A DNA stretch of 64,000 nucleotides from Acidimicrobiales bacterium (GTDB lineage Bacteria > Actinomycetota > Acidimicrobiia > Acidimicrobiales > JACCXE01): the NCBI GenBank assembly GCA_035546775.1, contig DASZWD010000054.1, positions 34,146-98,145 on the forward strand, read 5' to 3'. The position numbers and the translations under genes are program-made. The number at the start of each line of letters is the position of its first letter. Positions within the stretch are counted from its first letter, which is position 1. The notes under the pieces are model-generated. The model searched no databases and was not told the origin of the DNA. It saw only the letters and a list, made by a program, of their open reading frames with translations. Of this stretch, positions 18,816-27,860 are shown in pieces.

Positions 18816-19058
18816 CTAACCTCTGATCGCTTTGCCCTGCACACGGGTGTGCTCGGCGAACACGGTGGCGTCCTGGCGCCCGTCCCAATGCTCGGTACGC
18901 ACCCCCGCAACACCCGGCTTGTCCTCACGCGCGACCGGCGTCGACCGCGACGAACCCGGCCCCGAACCCATCCGACGAAACGCCGAGCTCGGCCGCCCCA
19001 CACCAACACGGCGCTTCCACTCCTCAGGCGTCTCCGGCCTGTCCGGCTTCACCGACAT
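18816..19058 (-). CDS. Small basic phage protein, unknown
   Basis: 80 residues, Arg-rich, with ETPEEWKRRVG near the start. It begins 11 bases after the tape-measure stop. No family recognised; tail module by position. Confidence 0.5.
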   Translation of the reverse strand: MSVKPDRPETPEEWKRRVGVGRPSSAFRRMGSGPGSSRSTPVAREDKPGVAGVRTEHWDGRQDATVFAEHTRVQGKAIRG

Positions 19059-19069
19059 CGCTTCCCCCT

Positions 19070-20857
19070 CTACGGCTTCAGGTACGCGCCGCGGCCGTTA
19101 CCGATAGCGCCACCATGAGCGAAGTGGTACTCGAGGCCCTGGACTACGGCGGCCGCGACGTCACGCTCGGTCGCCAATACCTGACCCGTTTGGACGATCA
19201 CGGTCAGATCGCCGCGACTGCCGCCAGCCGGCTGGCCAACGACATCGAGCGGTGAACGCGAGGACGTGCCGTCGAGGTCATCGTTCGAGACGACGTACTC
19301 GCCGCCATGCGCCAGGATCACCTGAGGCGCGCCCTTCGGGCCGGGCACGAAACCGCCCTTGGCGAACGCGTGCAAGCGACGGCCAGAGTTGTCAGCCTGA
19401 ACCAGGTTGACCTGGACCGTCTTGTCCTTGATCCCGCCGAGAGCACGATTCACGTCGTCACGGAACTGGTCGAACTTCGACGCGGCATCCTTCAGCTTCG
19501 GCCCGATGCCCGGCACCCAGCCGAACGCCGACGCAGCCGCGTGGATGATCGTGCCGACCATGCCGAGGATCTGATCGGCGACGAACCTGACGCCGGTCAG
19601 GAACGCGTTCTTGATCGTGTCCCAGTTCTTCGCGATCACGACGGCGAGCAGCGCGACGGCGGCACCGACAGCGACGAACGGGATGGCGTCGAGCGCGATA
19701 CCGAACGCTGCCGCGCCCACGGCGCCCTCGGCGAACAACGGTCCGATCACCGCGGCGGCGACGCTAAGCCCGCCAAGGACCGTGATGAGGCCGCCGCCGA
19801 GAACGATCGCCTGTTGCATGCCGGGACTCAGTTTCGAGAACGCGTCCGCGCCGGCACCGATTGCGTTGAAAAGCTTCGTCGCTAGCGGCTCGGCGGCGAC
19901 GAAGACTTGGTTCTTGATTTTCGTCCACTTCTCGCTGAAGTCTTCGGTGTCGGCTCCGGCCTTGCGGATGGTGTCCTTGCCGGACGTGATGCTCTTGAGC
20001 ATGTCGTCGTAGGACAACTTGCCGGAGCGGATCAGACCGGCGAACTTCGTGCCTGCCTTGGTGCCGAAGACTTCCATCGCGTCGCCGGCGGCCTTCGTGT
20101 CGTTCGGAGCGTTCTTGATCGTCGCGAACGTGTCGGCGAGGAACTGTTGCGCCGGCACACCGTCCTTCGCTGCGGCCGCCAGTGCCTTACCGAGTGCGGG
20201 GATCACGTCGGACGTCGAGAGGCCTTCCTTGCCAAGCGTCGCGACGAGAGCGGTCGTTTCGCCGATCGTGAAGTGGAACTGGCTGAGCGTCGTCTGAGAA
20301 TCAGCCACCTGCGACGCGAGATCTGAAAAGGCGACGCCAGACTGCTGCGACGCGCGGAACATCTCGTTGAGGATCGCCGGAGCATCCGCGGCCCGGACTC
20401 CGAACACGTTCAGCGCGTCGGTGGCGGACTGCATATTTGCCTGAAGATCGGTGCCGGTGATGCGGGACAGCTCGAGGAACTGCTCGGAGAGGCCGCGGCC
20501 CGTCTTGCCGGTCGCGTCCATCTTCTGCGCGACAAAAGCGACGGCGTCGCCGGCCGACTTGAAGTCGGTCGGGACGTCCTTCACCACGGTCTTGAAGTCG
20601 GCCTCGAGGCCTTTCAGCTTGTCGCCGGTCGCGCCGGTCGCGACGCGCAGGTGATCGTTGACGGCGTCGAAGTCCTCGCCGACCTTGTACAGAGCGCCGC
20701 CGATCGCGCCGATCGCGGCGCCGGCGCCGGCGGCGACGGTCGCGTACTTTGCGAAACCGGAGCCCGAGGTGCCGAGCCCGGCGACGACCTTGGACACGGC
20801 CTTCTCGAACGACGACGAGTCGCCGAGGAACTTGACGACAACCTCATTTGCGGCCAT
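19070..20857 (-). CDS. Tail tape measure protein
   Basis: 595 residues. It sets tail length during assembly of long non-contractile tails and may help DNA entry. Features include Ala/Gly-rich hydrophobic helices near 40-56 and 345-410, a helical N-terminal scaffold region (from ATGDKLKGLEADFKTV), and a Gly-rich C-terminal FVPGPKGAPQVILAHGGEY motif common at the end of these proteins. At about 1.5 angstroms per residue it predicts a tail near 90 nm (general rule, not measured). It follows the chaperone pair on the same strand, the usual order in siphoviruses. Confidence 0.9.
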   Translation of the reverse strand: MAANEVVVKFLGDSSSFEKAVSKVVAGLGTSGSGFAKYATVAAGAGAAIGAIGGALYKVGEDFDAVNDHLRVATGATGDKLKGLEADFKTVVKDVPTDFKSAGDAVAFVAQKMDATGKTGRGLSEQFLELSRITGTDLQANMQSATDALNVFGVRAADAPAILNEMFRASQQSGVAFSDLASQVADSQTTLSQFHFTIGETTALVATLGKEGLSTSDVIPALGKALAAAAKDGVPAQQFLADTFATIKNAPNDTKAAGDAMEVFGTKAGTKFAGLIRSGKLSYDDMLKSITSGKDTIRKAGADTEDFSEKWTKIKNQVFVAAEPLATKLFNAIGAGADAFSKLSPGMQQAIVLGGGLITVLGGLSVAAAVIGPLFAEGAVGAAAFGIALDAIPFVAVGAAVALLAVVIAKNWDTIKNAFLTGVRFVADQILGMVGTIIHAAASAFGWVPGIGPKLKDAASKFDQFRDDVNRALGGIKDKTVQVNLVQADNSGRRLHAFAKGGFVPGPKGAPQVILAHGGEYVVSNDDLDGTSSRSPLDVVGQPAGGSRGDLTVIVQTGQVLATERDVAAAVVQGLEYHFAHGGAIGNGRGAYLKP

Positions 20858-20863
20858 GCGTTT

Positions 20864-21022
20864 TCACCTCGATTCTCGGGCCTTGCGGCGGTATTCGTCG
20901 ACCTGGAGCTTCAGGTCCTCCACCTCGGCGAACGTGAGGTGTTGCACTTCCCACGGCTTGACGCCGAACAGGTACGCAAAGAACGGCAGATACGACCTCA
21001 GCCGCCTTCGCTGTGTGAAGGG
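20864..21022 (-). CDS. Tail assembly chaperone, -1 frame extension (GT product)
   Basis: This frame has no start codon but encodes a clear tail-chaperone-like C-terminus: RSYLPFFAYLFGVKPWEV, then QHLTFAEVEDLKLQVDEYRR, ending at TGA 20864. It lies in the -1 frame relative to the upstream 108-residue gene and is open across that gene's end. It would be translated by programmed -1 frameshifting, giving a fusion of roughly 150 residues. The best slip site I see is C-CCT (21019-21022); no canonical heptamer is present. The stop is 6 bases before the tape-measure start. Confidence 0.75.
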   Translation of the reverse strand, partial: PFTQRRRLRSYLPFFAYLFGVKPWEVQHLTFAEVEDLKLQVDEYRRKARESR

Positions 21023-21324
21023 TCCTCGAGCTTCTCTGCGGACTCCTCCTCGTCGTCGCCGATCGGCTCGACGATGTCGAAGTTGATGGCGTCGGACACC
21101 GCCCGGAACGCCAGGCCCTTGCTGCTGCCGCGGCGACGGACGAGCCAGGCCAGGCCGGCGAACATGCGGGCACCTTTCGGACCGTCGCCGAGCAGGATGG
21201 CGTCGAGGTCAGGGCCGCCCTGGGCGAGGAGGTCGCCGACATCGCTGGCGGTGATGTCGGAAGGCGACACGCGGTAAGCGCCGGCGAACGGGCCGGACGT
21301 GACACGGAACGTGATGTCTGGCAT
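20998..21324 (-). CDS. Tail assembly chaperone (G-like)
   Basis: 108 residues, acidic C-terminus (EPIGDDEEESAEKL). Located between the tail tube/gp10-like genes and the tape measure, the standard place for G. It is expected to coat the tape measure during tail assembly. A fraction of ribosomes probably shifts -1 near the end to make the longer GT form. Start ATG 21324. Confidence 0.75.
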   Translation of the reverse strand: MPDITFRVTSGPFAGAYRVSPSDITASDVGDLLAQGGPDLDAILLGDGPKGARMFAGLAWLVRRRGSSKGLAFRAVSDAINFDIVEPIGDDEEESAEKLEDPSHSEGG

Positions 21325-21359
21325 TGAAGGATTCCCCTCGGTTCGTTTGGTGTGATGGG

Positions 21360-21779
21360 TCAGGTGAGATGGGCGCGGTCGAGCAGGTCGGCCATGCCCT
21401 CGTCGTAGGTCTCGAGCGCCTCGTCGCGGGTCGCGACGATCGCCGGGAAGATGATTCGGCCTTCGCGGATGAACGGGCGTTCCACGGACTTGTTTCGGCC
21501 GACGCGGCCGCCGAAGTCGATGAACCCGTAGTACGGGACGCGGGCGCCGCCACCCTTGATCGAGGCACCGCGCTGCTCGGCCCGCGCGACGAGCGACGCA
21601 CGCAGCCGGCCGCTGAGCTCAGGGGCGCGGCCCTGTGCGTTGCGGGCGACGATCTCGGAGACCCGCTTGTGGAGTTGGCGGAGCTCGCGCGGCAACTCGT
21701 CGGACACCTGGCGCAGCGCCCGCTGCACCTCGATGAGGCCGACAACTCCGATGCCGTGCGCGCCGGCGTTGACCGCCAC
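21360..21779 (-). CDS. HK97 gp10-like head-tail/tail completion protein
   Basis: 139 residues. The pattern ELSGRLRASL, then YYGFIDFGG and ERPFIREGR...FPAI matches the HK97 gp10 family, which joins neck and tail. GTG 21779 begins just after the tail-tube stop (TAG at 21782-21784). Its place after the tail tube rather than before it is slightly unusual for the family. Confidence 0.7.
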   Translation of the reverse strand: MAVNAGAHGIGVVGLIEVQRALRQVSDELPRELRQLHKRVSEIVARNAQGRAPELSGRLRASLVARAEQRGASIKGGGARVPYYGFIDFGGRVGRNKSVERPFIREGRIIFPAIVATRDEALETYDEGMADLLDRAHLT

Positions 21780-21781
21780 GG

Positions 21782-22726
21782 CTACGGCGTGGACTCGCCC
21801 GAGACGACCGTGACGGTGAGCGCGGTCGAGTCGGCGGCGGTGGCGACGAACTTGCCGGAAAGCGGCTGCTCGAGCACGTCCATGTTCGCCAGGTTCGGCA
21901 TGCCCTTGTCGGACCGGATGTTGCCGGCGACGGTGACGGAGTCCGAGCCACGCGTGAACGCGAGGGACAGCGCGGCCTCGGTGCCGTTCACGATGCGGTT
22001 GAGCGCCGTGAGCGACTCGAACTCGCATTTGAGATCGAACGAATACTGGCGGCGGCCGTTCTCGAGCGGCTCGCTGATCGTCGAGTCACCGGTGAAGATC
22101 CGGTCGAGGTTGAACGCGTTGACACCCTTGATCGACCCGGACTTCACCTTCGCCGCCGACCCGCCGATCGTGATGGCGCCGTGCACGAACGACAACAGCT
22201 GAAGCCCCGACGTGTACGACGCCGACGCCAGCGCGGTGGCGGTCGTCTGGTCCTTGGCGACGACGGTGAACACGAGCTTCACGTGCTTGTTGACCTCGAA
22301 GCTGAGCTCCCAGTCGAGAATCTTCACGCCGTTCCACGTGAAGGGCTGCACGGTGCCGTCATCGGACGGACGGCCAGCCTGCACCGTCAGACCCTTGCCG
22401 GTCAGATCGCCCGGCGAGATGGTGTGCGTGTACGGCCCCGCGCCCGTCGTGACGACAGAGCCGAGCGCGTGCTTGAACAGCAGCGCAATGTTCTTCGTCG
22501 CCAGCTCGAGCGTGATCGGCCCCGTGACGCGCTTCGTGCCGCCGACCCAGTCGTCGGAGCGCAGGACGCGTTGCCCGGAACGGATCCCTTCCGACTCGAT
22601 CCGCGCGATGTCGAGGTCAATGTTCTCGTCGAGCAGCTCGTAGAACCGCGTGACGGTGACCGCGGTCCCCCACGTCGACTCCTCGGCGACGCCGAGCTGA
22701 CCGGAAATTCCCGAACCTGTAGCCAC
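21782..22726 (-). CDS. Major tail tube protein
   Basis: 314 residues, rich in beta strands and Thr/Ser/Gly, the expected size for a siphovirus tail tube subunit. Motifs typical of this class include EESTWGTAVTVTRF near the N-terminus, GPITLELATKNIALLF near 70, and a strongly beta C-terminal domain. It is followed by the gp10-like and chaperone genes, which supports the call. The start ATG overlaps the stop of the upstream 80-residue gene. Confidence 0.82.
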   Translation of the reverse strand: MATGSGISGQLGVAEESTWGTAVTVTRFYELLDENIDLDIARIESEGIRSGQRVLRSDDWVGGTKRVTGPITLELATKNIALLFKHALGSVVTTGAGPYTHTISPGDLTGKGLTVQAGRPSDDGTVQPFTWNGVKILDWELSFEVNKHVKLVFTVVAKDQTTATALASASYTSGLQLLSFVHGAITIGGSAAKVKSGSIKGVNAFNLDRIFTGDSTISEPLENGRRQYSFDLKCEFESLTALNRIVNGTEAALSLAFTRGSDSVTVAGNIRSDKGMPNLANMDVLEQPLSGKFVATAADSTALTVTVVSGESTP

Positions 22727-22968
22727 TACTTGCCCTCCTCGGACTTGTCAGCGGCCGCGGGCGCGGCCTTGACGGGGGTTTCGGCCGAAACGGACTTCGG
22801 CTTGCGGCCCGGCGTCGCGGCCTTCGCGCCGGCGGCGGCGGGCTCGGCGAGACCCTGATCGATGAGCGAGGCCGCGACGTCGTCGTCGACGTCGACGATC
22901 TGGCCGCGTTTCACCTCGAGCTGTGGGTCGGCGAGCCCGCGGGGCTCTGCAATCCAGCGAATCTTCAT
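22726..22968 (-). CDS. Small phage protein with Lys/Ala-rich tail
   Basis: 80 residues: a compact N-terminal domain (KRGQIVDVDDDVAASLIDQGLA) and a low-complexity Ala/Lys/Pro tail. The same layout occurs in the 115-residue protein at 24131, suggesting related small head-tail proteins. Unknown function; possibly a capsid-associated linker. Confidence 0.6.
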   Translation of the reverse strand: MKIRWIAEPRGLADPQLEVKRGQIVDVDDDVAASLIDQGLAEPAAAGAKAATPGRKPKSVSAETPVKAAPAAADKSEEGK

Positions 22969-22984
22969 GACGGCGCTCCTCGAT

Positions 22985-23434
22985 TCAGATCAGGCGGGCG
23001 TTGACTTCGACTTCGAACTCGATGACGCAGGCGGCGCCGTTCGTTGTCGGGTCGGCGAGCTCACGGAACTGGCCGGCGACGGCGTGCACGACACCGTCGA
23101 CGTTCCCGAGGCTTGGGTCGTCGGCGAGGGTGTCCTCGATCTCCTGCAGCAGCACAAAGGCCCGCGTCTCGACGTCGGCGACATCTTCGGGTGCATCGCT
23201 CACCACGGAGACGACGAGCGTGAGCGCGTAGTTCTCGTCGCGCTGCTTGCGGCCGGCCTTGATGTTCGCGATCTCGTGACGGCCGGTGACGCGGTCGGTG
23301 TAGATCGCTTCGCGTTCGATGAAACTCTCGCCGGGGTAGCCCTGCGAGATCTGCACGCCTGCGAGCGCGCCGTTCGCCGAGAGAAGTGCGACGAGCGCGG
23401 CCTTGACAGCCGGCACGGTCGACCCGGTAGCCAT
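22985..23434 (-). CDS. Probable tail terminator protein
   Basis: 149 residues, alpha/beta, with an N-terminal helix (VPAVKAALVALLSANGAL) and long beta strands (NYALTLVVSVVSD). Location between connector and tail tube, and size, fit the tail terminator that caps the tube. Its ATG overlaps the connector stop (ATGA). Confidence 0.62.
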   Translation of the reverse strand: MATGSTVPAVKAALVALLSANGALAGVQISQGYPGESFIEREAIYTDRVTGRHEIANIKAGRKQRDENYALTLVVSVVSDAPEDVADVETRAFVLLQEIEDTLADDPSLGNVDGVVHAVAGQFRELADPTTNGAACVIEFEVEVNARLI

Positions 23435-24123
23435 CAGCCGATCGCCGCGACACGGTCGGGGCGACGGTCGTCGAGGAGCAGCTCGACGACGGCGTTCGGT
23501 ACCGCAAAGGGCGCGACGCCGAACACGGGGCCCGACTCGGCGTCGACGCGGTAGGCGCCGGCCTGCGGGCCGCGCTGGCGCCACACATGGGCGATCATGA
23601 TCAGCGCGGCTTGCTTGAACTTGTCGGGCGCCGCGGCGGTCGAGGCGGCACGGCCGCTCGTGTACGTGAACACCACGTTGCCCTGTCCCTGCAGGTACCG
23701 CCATTCGATGCCGCTGCGCCGGCGGAACACGAGAGCGGTCTCCGGCTTCACGAGGTAAGCGTCGGCGGGCTTCGTGTCGAACGTCTCGGGCGAGAGCGTC
23801 GTGCCGGCACCGGTGCTGTCGTACTCGACGGCGTTCGTGATCGTGGTCGTTGCCAGCGGGCCGACTGCGGCGTGACGCAGCTCGATCGACGAGTAGCCGC
23901 GGTCGACGGCCTCGTCGAGGAACTGTCGGCCGACGAGCGGCCCGCCGTCGTAGGTCTCGTTGGTGAACGTGCGGTTCACGACGGGGCCGCACAGATCGAC
24001 GAGACGCTGCGACACCGCCGTGATGACCGAGGCGAGCTCGGTGTCGTACGTGCCCGTCGCGCTCTTGACGTTGATCGCGGTCTTGCCCTCGTCGAGCGTA
24101 ACGATGTCGTACTGATCAGCCAC
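23434..24123 (-). CDS. Head-tail connector protein (gp6-like)
   Basis: 229 residues. The N-terminal region has helical connector features (ELASVITAVSQRLVDLCG), a beta middle segment and a long helix (KFKQAALIMIAHVWRQRG). This is the pattern of adaptor proteins that attach below the portal. Genomic order capsid-connector-terminator-tail tube agrees. Confidence 0.68.
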   Translation of the reverse strand: MADQYDIVTLDEGKTAINVKSATGTYDTELASVITAVSQRLVDLCGPVVNRTFTNETYDGGPLVGRQFLDEAVDRGYSSIELRHAAVGPLATTTITNAVEYDSTGAGTTLSPETFDTKPADAYLVKPETALVFRRRSGIEWRYLQGQGNVVFTYTSGRAASTAAAPDKFKQAALIMIAHVWRQRGPQAGAYRVDAESGPVFGVAPFAVPNAVVELLLDDRRPDRVAAIG

Positions 24124-24130
24124 GTCTCAG

Positions 24131-24478
24131 CTACTTGCCCTTGCCGCGCGGAGCGACCGCCTTCTTGGCCGCGCCTACGGCCTTCTTGGCGGTGCCTGCG
24201 GCCCCTCGCGGTCCTCGGACGGGCTTCGCATCCGGTTCGGGTGCGCCGGCACCATCCGGTTCGCTGGCGGCGTTTTCGGCCGGGTCTGCGGCGGGCGCAC
24301 TGTGCGGTCGTCGACTGGTTCCTTCACTGATCGCCTCCTCGGCGTAGCCCTGCGAGATCAGGTCGTCGGCTTCGTGCTCGGGCACGTCGAGCTCGTCGCC
24401 CACCTCCGGCCACGGCACGCCGTTGCGGTACCCCTGGATCTTGAGCTTCATTCGGACGGTCTTGTTTGCGACACGCAT
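24131..24478 (-). CDS. Small phage protein with Ala/Lys-rich tail, head region
   Basis: 115 residues: compact N-terminal domain with PWPEVGDELDVPEHEADDLI, then a disordered Ala/Pro stretch and a Lys-rich end. Related in layout to the protein at 22726. Two ATGs are two codons apart; the inner one (24478) has better spacing from AGGA. Unknown function. Confidence 0.6.
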   Translation of the reverse strand: MRVANKTVRMKLKIQGYRNGVPWPEVGDELDVPEHEADDLISQGYAEEAISEGTSRRPHSAPAADPAENAASEPDGAGAPEPDAKPVRGPRGAAGTAKKAVGAAKKAVAPRGKGK

Positions 24479-24480
24479 AG

Positions 24481-25329
24481 TCATATTTCCTTTCGTTTGA
24501 TCTGTTGCTCGAGCACGTCGACTTTGCGAAGGGCGGCGTTCCAAGCTTCGAGATCGTCAGGTCGAAGGGCCTCGTGTCGATCGAGAACAGCCAATTCCCA
24601 GTTGGGCGATGAGACGTCAGCGGCGCTGTAGGCGTCAGCGGTGCCCGATGCTGCGAGGTAGAGAAGCGCTCGGCGAGCAAGTGTCACGCTGTCACGAAGG
24701 TTCCCGAGAGCAGCGTTACAAGCGGTGCAGAGGAGACCTCGCACGGCCCCGGTTGCGTGATCATGGTCGACAGCGAGTCGTCGGACAGGTTTGCCGTTGC
24801 GAAGTCAATACTCGTTCTCTTCGGGCCGACAGCGGCACATGGCGCAGCGCCCACCCTGAGCGGCCAGCAGGGTCTCGTAGTCTGCGATCGTGATGCCGTA
24901 CTTCCGGGCATAACGCAGCTCCCGGTCGTAGTCCGGATCCGCATCTCGTTTCGCCGCCGCGCGTTGCCGATTTCGTTCTCGCACTTTCGCGAGATTCGCG
25001 GCGCGCCATTCCCTCTGCCGCTCAGCGTCGCAACGCTTGCACCGGGAGGCACGTCCCCCCGTAGATCCTCGGTGTATTGGGAAGTCGACCATGGGCAGCT
25101 CACGGTCGCACCCCGGACACATCTTCGTGCCTTCGATGAGCGGCGCGACACGAGCCCGTGCAGCGCGCCTTTCCCGGTCGCGGGCGCGCAGCCGTTCCTG
25201 ATTCGCCTCGCGCCACGCCTTGTAGCACTCACGGCATTGCCACTGAAGCCCATCAGCTCGGTCGCCCTTCCGATTGAAGGCCGATGTCGGCTTCGATTGA
25301 TTGCAGACCGGGCAAGTCTTCGTGGCCAT
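24481..25329 (-). pseudogene. Recombination endonuclease VII-like gene broken by in-frame TGA
   Basis: The full frame would encode about 280 residues. The N-terminal part has two zinc-binding CxxC pairs (CPVCNQSKP, CRECYKAW), a second set (CPGCDREL, CKRCDAER), then YGITIADYETLLAAQGG and CAMC. A TGA at 24805-24807 stops translation. The same frame continues with the catalytic core: VDHDHATGAVRGLLC and TACNAALGNLRDS. Both halves are in one frame, so a single base change explains the break; a CGA-to-TGA change is the simplest. Endonuclease VII proteins resolve branched DNA before packaging. Without the HNH core the truncated product should be inactive unless the stop is read through. Confidence 0.8.
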
Positions 25330-25360
25330 TCTCCTTTTGGGACCTGCGAGGGTCAGAGCC

Positions 25361-25391
25361 GGTGGGGCGCGCAGTTCGTGCGCGCCCCACC
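25361..25391 (-). terminator. Strong hairpin after the capsid gene
   Basis: Perfect 13-bp stem GGTGGGGCGCGCA/TGCGCGCCCCACC with a 5-base GTTCG loop, 23 bases past the capsid stop. Without a T tract it may act as a partial terminator that lowers expression of genes after the abundant capsid message. Confidence 0.7.
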
Positions 25392-25413
25392 GAACATCGG
25401 CGTCAGATCCGGC

Positions 25414-26643
25414 TTAGGTGGCCGAGTTGACGTAGAGCTTCACCGCACTGGCATCCTGAGTCAGGCCGTCGTAGCGACCGAACCCGAGGAAGCCGACCTG
25501 CAATTTCTCAGCGAAGCGCTCGTCGAGGCGGAGCAGCTGGCCACCGCTGACCGTGCGCACGACGTAGCCGGCGCTGAAGGCGCCGAACGCGATCGACTTC
25601 GCGTTGGCGGCCATCGTCGCCATCGCGTTGTTGATCGAGATCGGGTAGCCGAGCAGCGTGTCGGGCGAGTCGAGGCTGATCGCCGGCTGCCACAGCGGCC
25701 GGTTCTGGCTGTCCTTGAGCTTGCGGATGATCGCAAGCGACAGGTCGTGCATCGCCCAGCGGCACTGCTCGGACTGGCGGTAGGCGGCGTCGACGGAATG
25801 GATCAGGTCGACGAGGTCGTCGTAGATGACGGTGGTCGTCTGGCCGGTCGTGCCGGTCTTGCCGGTCGTGGCGCCGGTGACGTAGCCCTGGGGCTGCGTG
25901 CCGCCGCCGGTGCCGGTCGTGAAGTGCTGGTTCACGATGCGACCGAGGCGCTGGCCGGCCTTCTTGGCGATGAACGCCTCGATGTCGATGCCGGTGTCCT
26001 GGAGCAGCTGGCGGGACACCGGGATCATCTTCGAGGAGTACATGAAGGCGTTGAGCGTCTTCTGCCCGAAGGTGAGGTCCTGGTTCGCGGCCGCGGTGTT
26101 CTCCGAGAGGAGCTCGCCGACGTTCGACGTGTCGTCGTTCGTCGCCCACGGCAGCGCGTTGCCGGCGTCCGTATTGACGGTCTCGGCGATCGTCGCGACG
26201 TTGGCGTACGCCTTCAGCGTCTCCGTGACCTTGGCCCAGAAGCCCTGGGGCACGGTGTAGCCGCCGGCGCCGCCAGTGGCGATGCCCTGGTCACGGAAGT
26301 TGGCTTCCATGAGCGAGCGCTCCTCGGCGTCGAGGTTCGCGATGCCGCCTCGGCAGTACTTGACGAACGCTTCGGCGTACTGATCGCGGCTCCCGCCCGG
26401 GTCGCCGGTCGGGTTGACGACGACGGTGTCGGCGTCGATGTCGGCGAACCGCTTGTCGAGCTTCTCGCTCTTCTCGCGGTTCTCGATCTGCGTGCCGAGC
26501 TCGTCGACCTTGGCGAGCGCGCGTTCCCACGCGGCCTCGTCTTCGCCCGACATCGGGTCGCCCTTCTTGGCGCGCTCGTTGAATTCCTGGGCCTGAGCCC
26601 AAATGCCAGCCCGCTCTTCGCGGAGCTCCTTGATAGTCGGCAT
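25414..26643 (-). CDS. Major capsid protein, HK97 fold
   Basis: 409 residues. The N-terminal 100 residues are a charged coiled coil (scaffold/delta domain) normally removed by the protease. The mature part starts near 110 and holds typical HK97 elements: GGYTVPQGFWAKV, VSRQLLQDTGIDIEAFIAKK (spine helix region) and HFTTGTGGG. The C-terminal A-domain includes NAMATMAANAKSIAFGAF. It builds the icosahedral head. The prohead protease lies directly upstream with an overlapping stop/start. Confidence 0.9.
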   Translation of the reverse strand: MPTIKELREERAGIWAQAQEFNERAKKGDPMSGEDEAAWERALAKVDELGTQIENREKSEKLDKRFADIDADTVVVNPTGDPGGSRDQYAEAFVKYCRGGIANLDAEERSLMEANFRDQGIATGGAGGYTVPQGFWAKVTETLKAYANVATIAETVNTDAGNALPWATNDDTSNVGELLSENTAAANQDLTFGQKTLNAFMYSSKMIPVSRQLLQDTGIDIEAFIAKKAGQRLGRIVNQHFTTGTGGGTQPQGYVTGATTGKTGTTGQTTTVIYDDLVDLIHSVDAAYRQSEQCRWAMHDLSLAIIRKLKDSQNRPLWQPAISLDSPDTLLGYPISINNAMATMAANAKSIAFGAFSAGYVVRTVSGGQLLRLDERFAEKLQVGFLGFGRYDGLTQDASAVKLYVNSAT

Positions 26644-27539
26644 TAGCCAACCCTCTCTTTCATGAGGTCCATCTGCATCGCCAAGTGGGCGCGTGCGATG
26701 GCACGGATGGGGGGTTCGCCCGTGGTCTCTGCCGGCGGACTGTCATCACCAGTGGCCGCGTCCGCGGCCGGCTGGCTGGTATCGCTTTCGCGAAGGTCCG
26801 CGGCCGGCGCAGCCAATGGATGCGCCAGACCGCGGAGAACGTTGACGAGCTCGTCGTCGGGATCGGCGAGGCGCTTCGCCAGCGCCGCGATCATCGGATC
26901 GTCGAACCCTTGCGCACGCGCGCAGGCGAGCAGCTCGCCGCGCATCGACGCGTCGGTGCCGCCGTACGCGGGCATCCCGCACACGGCGACGTCGAACAAC
27001 TCCATCTCCCGGAGCGTGAGGAGGTCTTCGCCGTCCTCGGCAAGGGACCACTCCCAGGTGATCGCTCCGAACGCGAACGACATGCCGGTGAGGTCACGGC
27101 GGGAGAGCCCGGTCTCGACGTCGCGGGCGTACGAGTAGTCGCCCATATCGGCGTCGACGGCCAGGCCGACGTCGTCTTCGGAGAGACGGAGCGTGTCATT
27201 CGACGTGCGCGCCAACAGCAGGCTGTTGTTGTGGTCGCGATTGAAGATGATGTCGTTGTTCTCGACGACCTTCTCGCGGATCGTCTTCGTGAACGCGCCA
27301 GGGTCGATCTGCTCCCACCAGCCGTACCGCTTCGACCCGATCCACGTCCGCTGGTTGAAAACGGCGGCGTGGCCCTTGAAGCCAATGCCGTCGCCGCTGT
27401 CGGCGGCACGCGTTGCCATGTCGCCGACAGCGCGAGTGCGGCGAATGTGGCCCGCGGCATCGACGGGAATGTCGAGCTTCCGGCGAGCGGTTTCCATGGT
27501 GATGACGCGGCGCGTCATATCGGGCAACGCACGAGGCAT
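26643..27539 (-). CDS. Prohead serine protease (HK97 family, U35)
   Basis: 298 residues. FKGHAAVFNQ near the N-terminus, then WWEQIDPGAF, and NRDHNNSLLLART with the catalytic His; the Ser is in the GMSFAFGA segment. This is the classic head protease order. It should cleave the capsid delta domain. The C-terminal third is Ala/Pro-rich and may be a scaffold. ATG 27539 has AAGGAG upstream. It precedes the capsid gene directly. Confidence 0.9.
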   Translation of the reverse strand: MPRALPDMTRRVITMETARRKLDIPVDAAGHIRRTRAVGDMATRAADSGDGIGFKGHAAVFNQRTWIGSKRYGWWEQIDPGAFTKTIREKVVENNDIIFNRDHNNSLLLARTSNDTLRLSEDDVGLAVDADMGDYSYARDVETGLSRRDLTGMSFAFGAITWEWSLAEDGEDLLTLREMELFDVAVCGMPAYGGTDASMRGELLACARAQGFDDPMIAALAKRLADPDDELVNVLRGLAHPLAAPAADLRESDTSQPAADAATGDDSPPAETTGEPPIRAIARAHLAMQMDLMKERVG

Positions 27540-27598
27540 TGAGTGCTCCTTGTCGGAGGTGGGGCGGTAAAGGAAGGAAGCCGACGTCGCGGCGCCGG

Positions 27599-27844
27599 TC
27601 ACGGCGTGGAGTCGTCGGGCAGCACGGGGTCGACGGTGTTCGAGTCGACTGTCTTCGGAGCCATGTCGTCGCCTGGGGCGACGGCGTTCTTGATGTTCGC
27701 TAGCGCGACGATCGTGAAGTCACCAGGGTTGTACGGCGAGACGCCGTCCCACACGATGACATTCACCACGTTGCCGTCGCTGTCGACAAGCGCGTACCGC
27801 GCGTTCAGGTCGTCGGAGCCGTGCTCCACGATGAAGTCAGACAC
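27599..27844 (-). CDS. Small acidic phage protein, unknown
   Basis: 81 residues, acidic, with RYALVDSDGNVVNVIVWDG, an opening seen in small phage tail-fibre-associated proteins. Sits between a Gly-rich adhesin-like gene and the protease. Function unknown. Confidence 0.55.
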   Translation of the reverse strand: MSDFIVEHGSDDLNARYALVDSDGNVVNVIVWDGVSPYNPGDFTIVALANIKNAVAPGDDMAPKTVDSNTVDPVLPDDSTP

Positions 27845-27860
27845 GCTCGTCCACCCCCTC

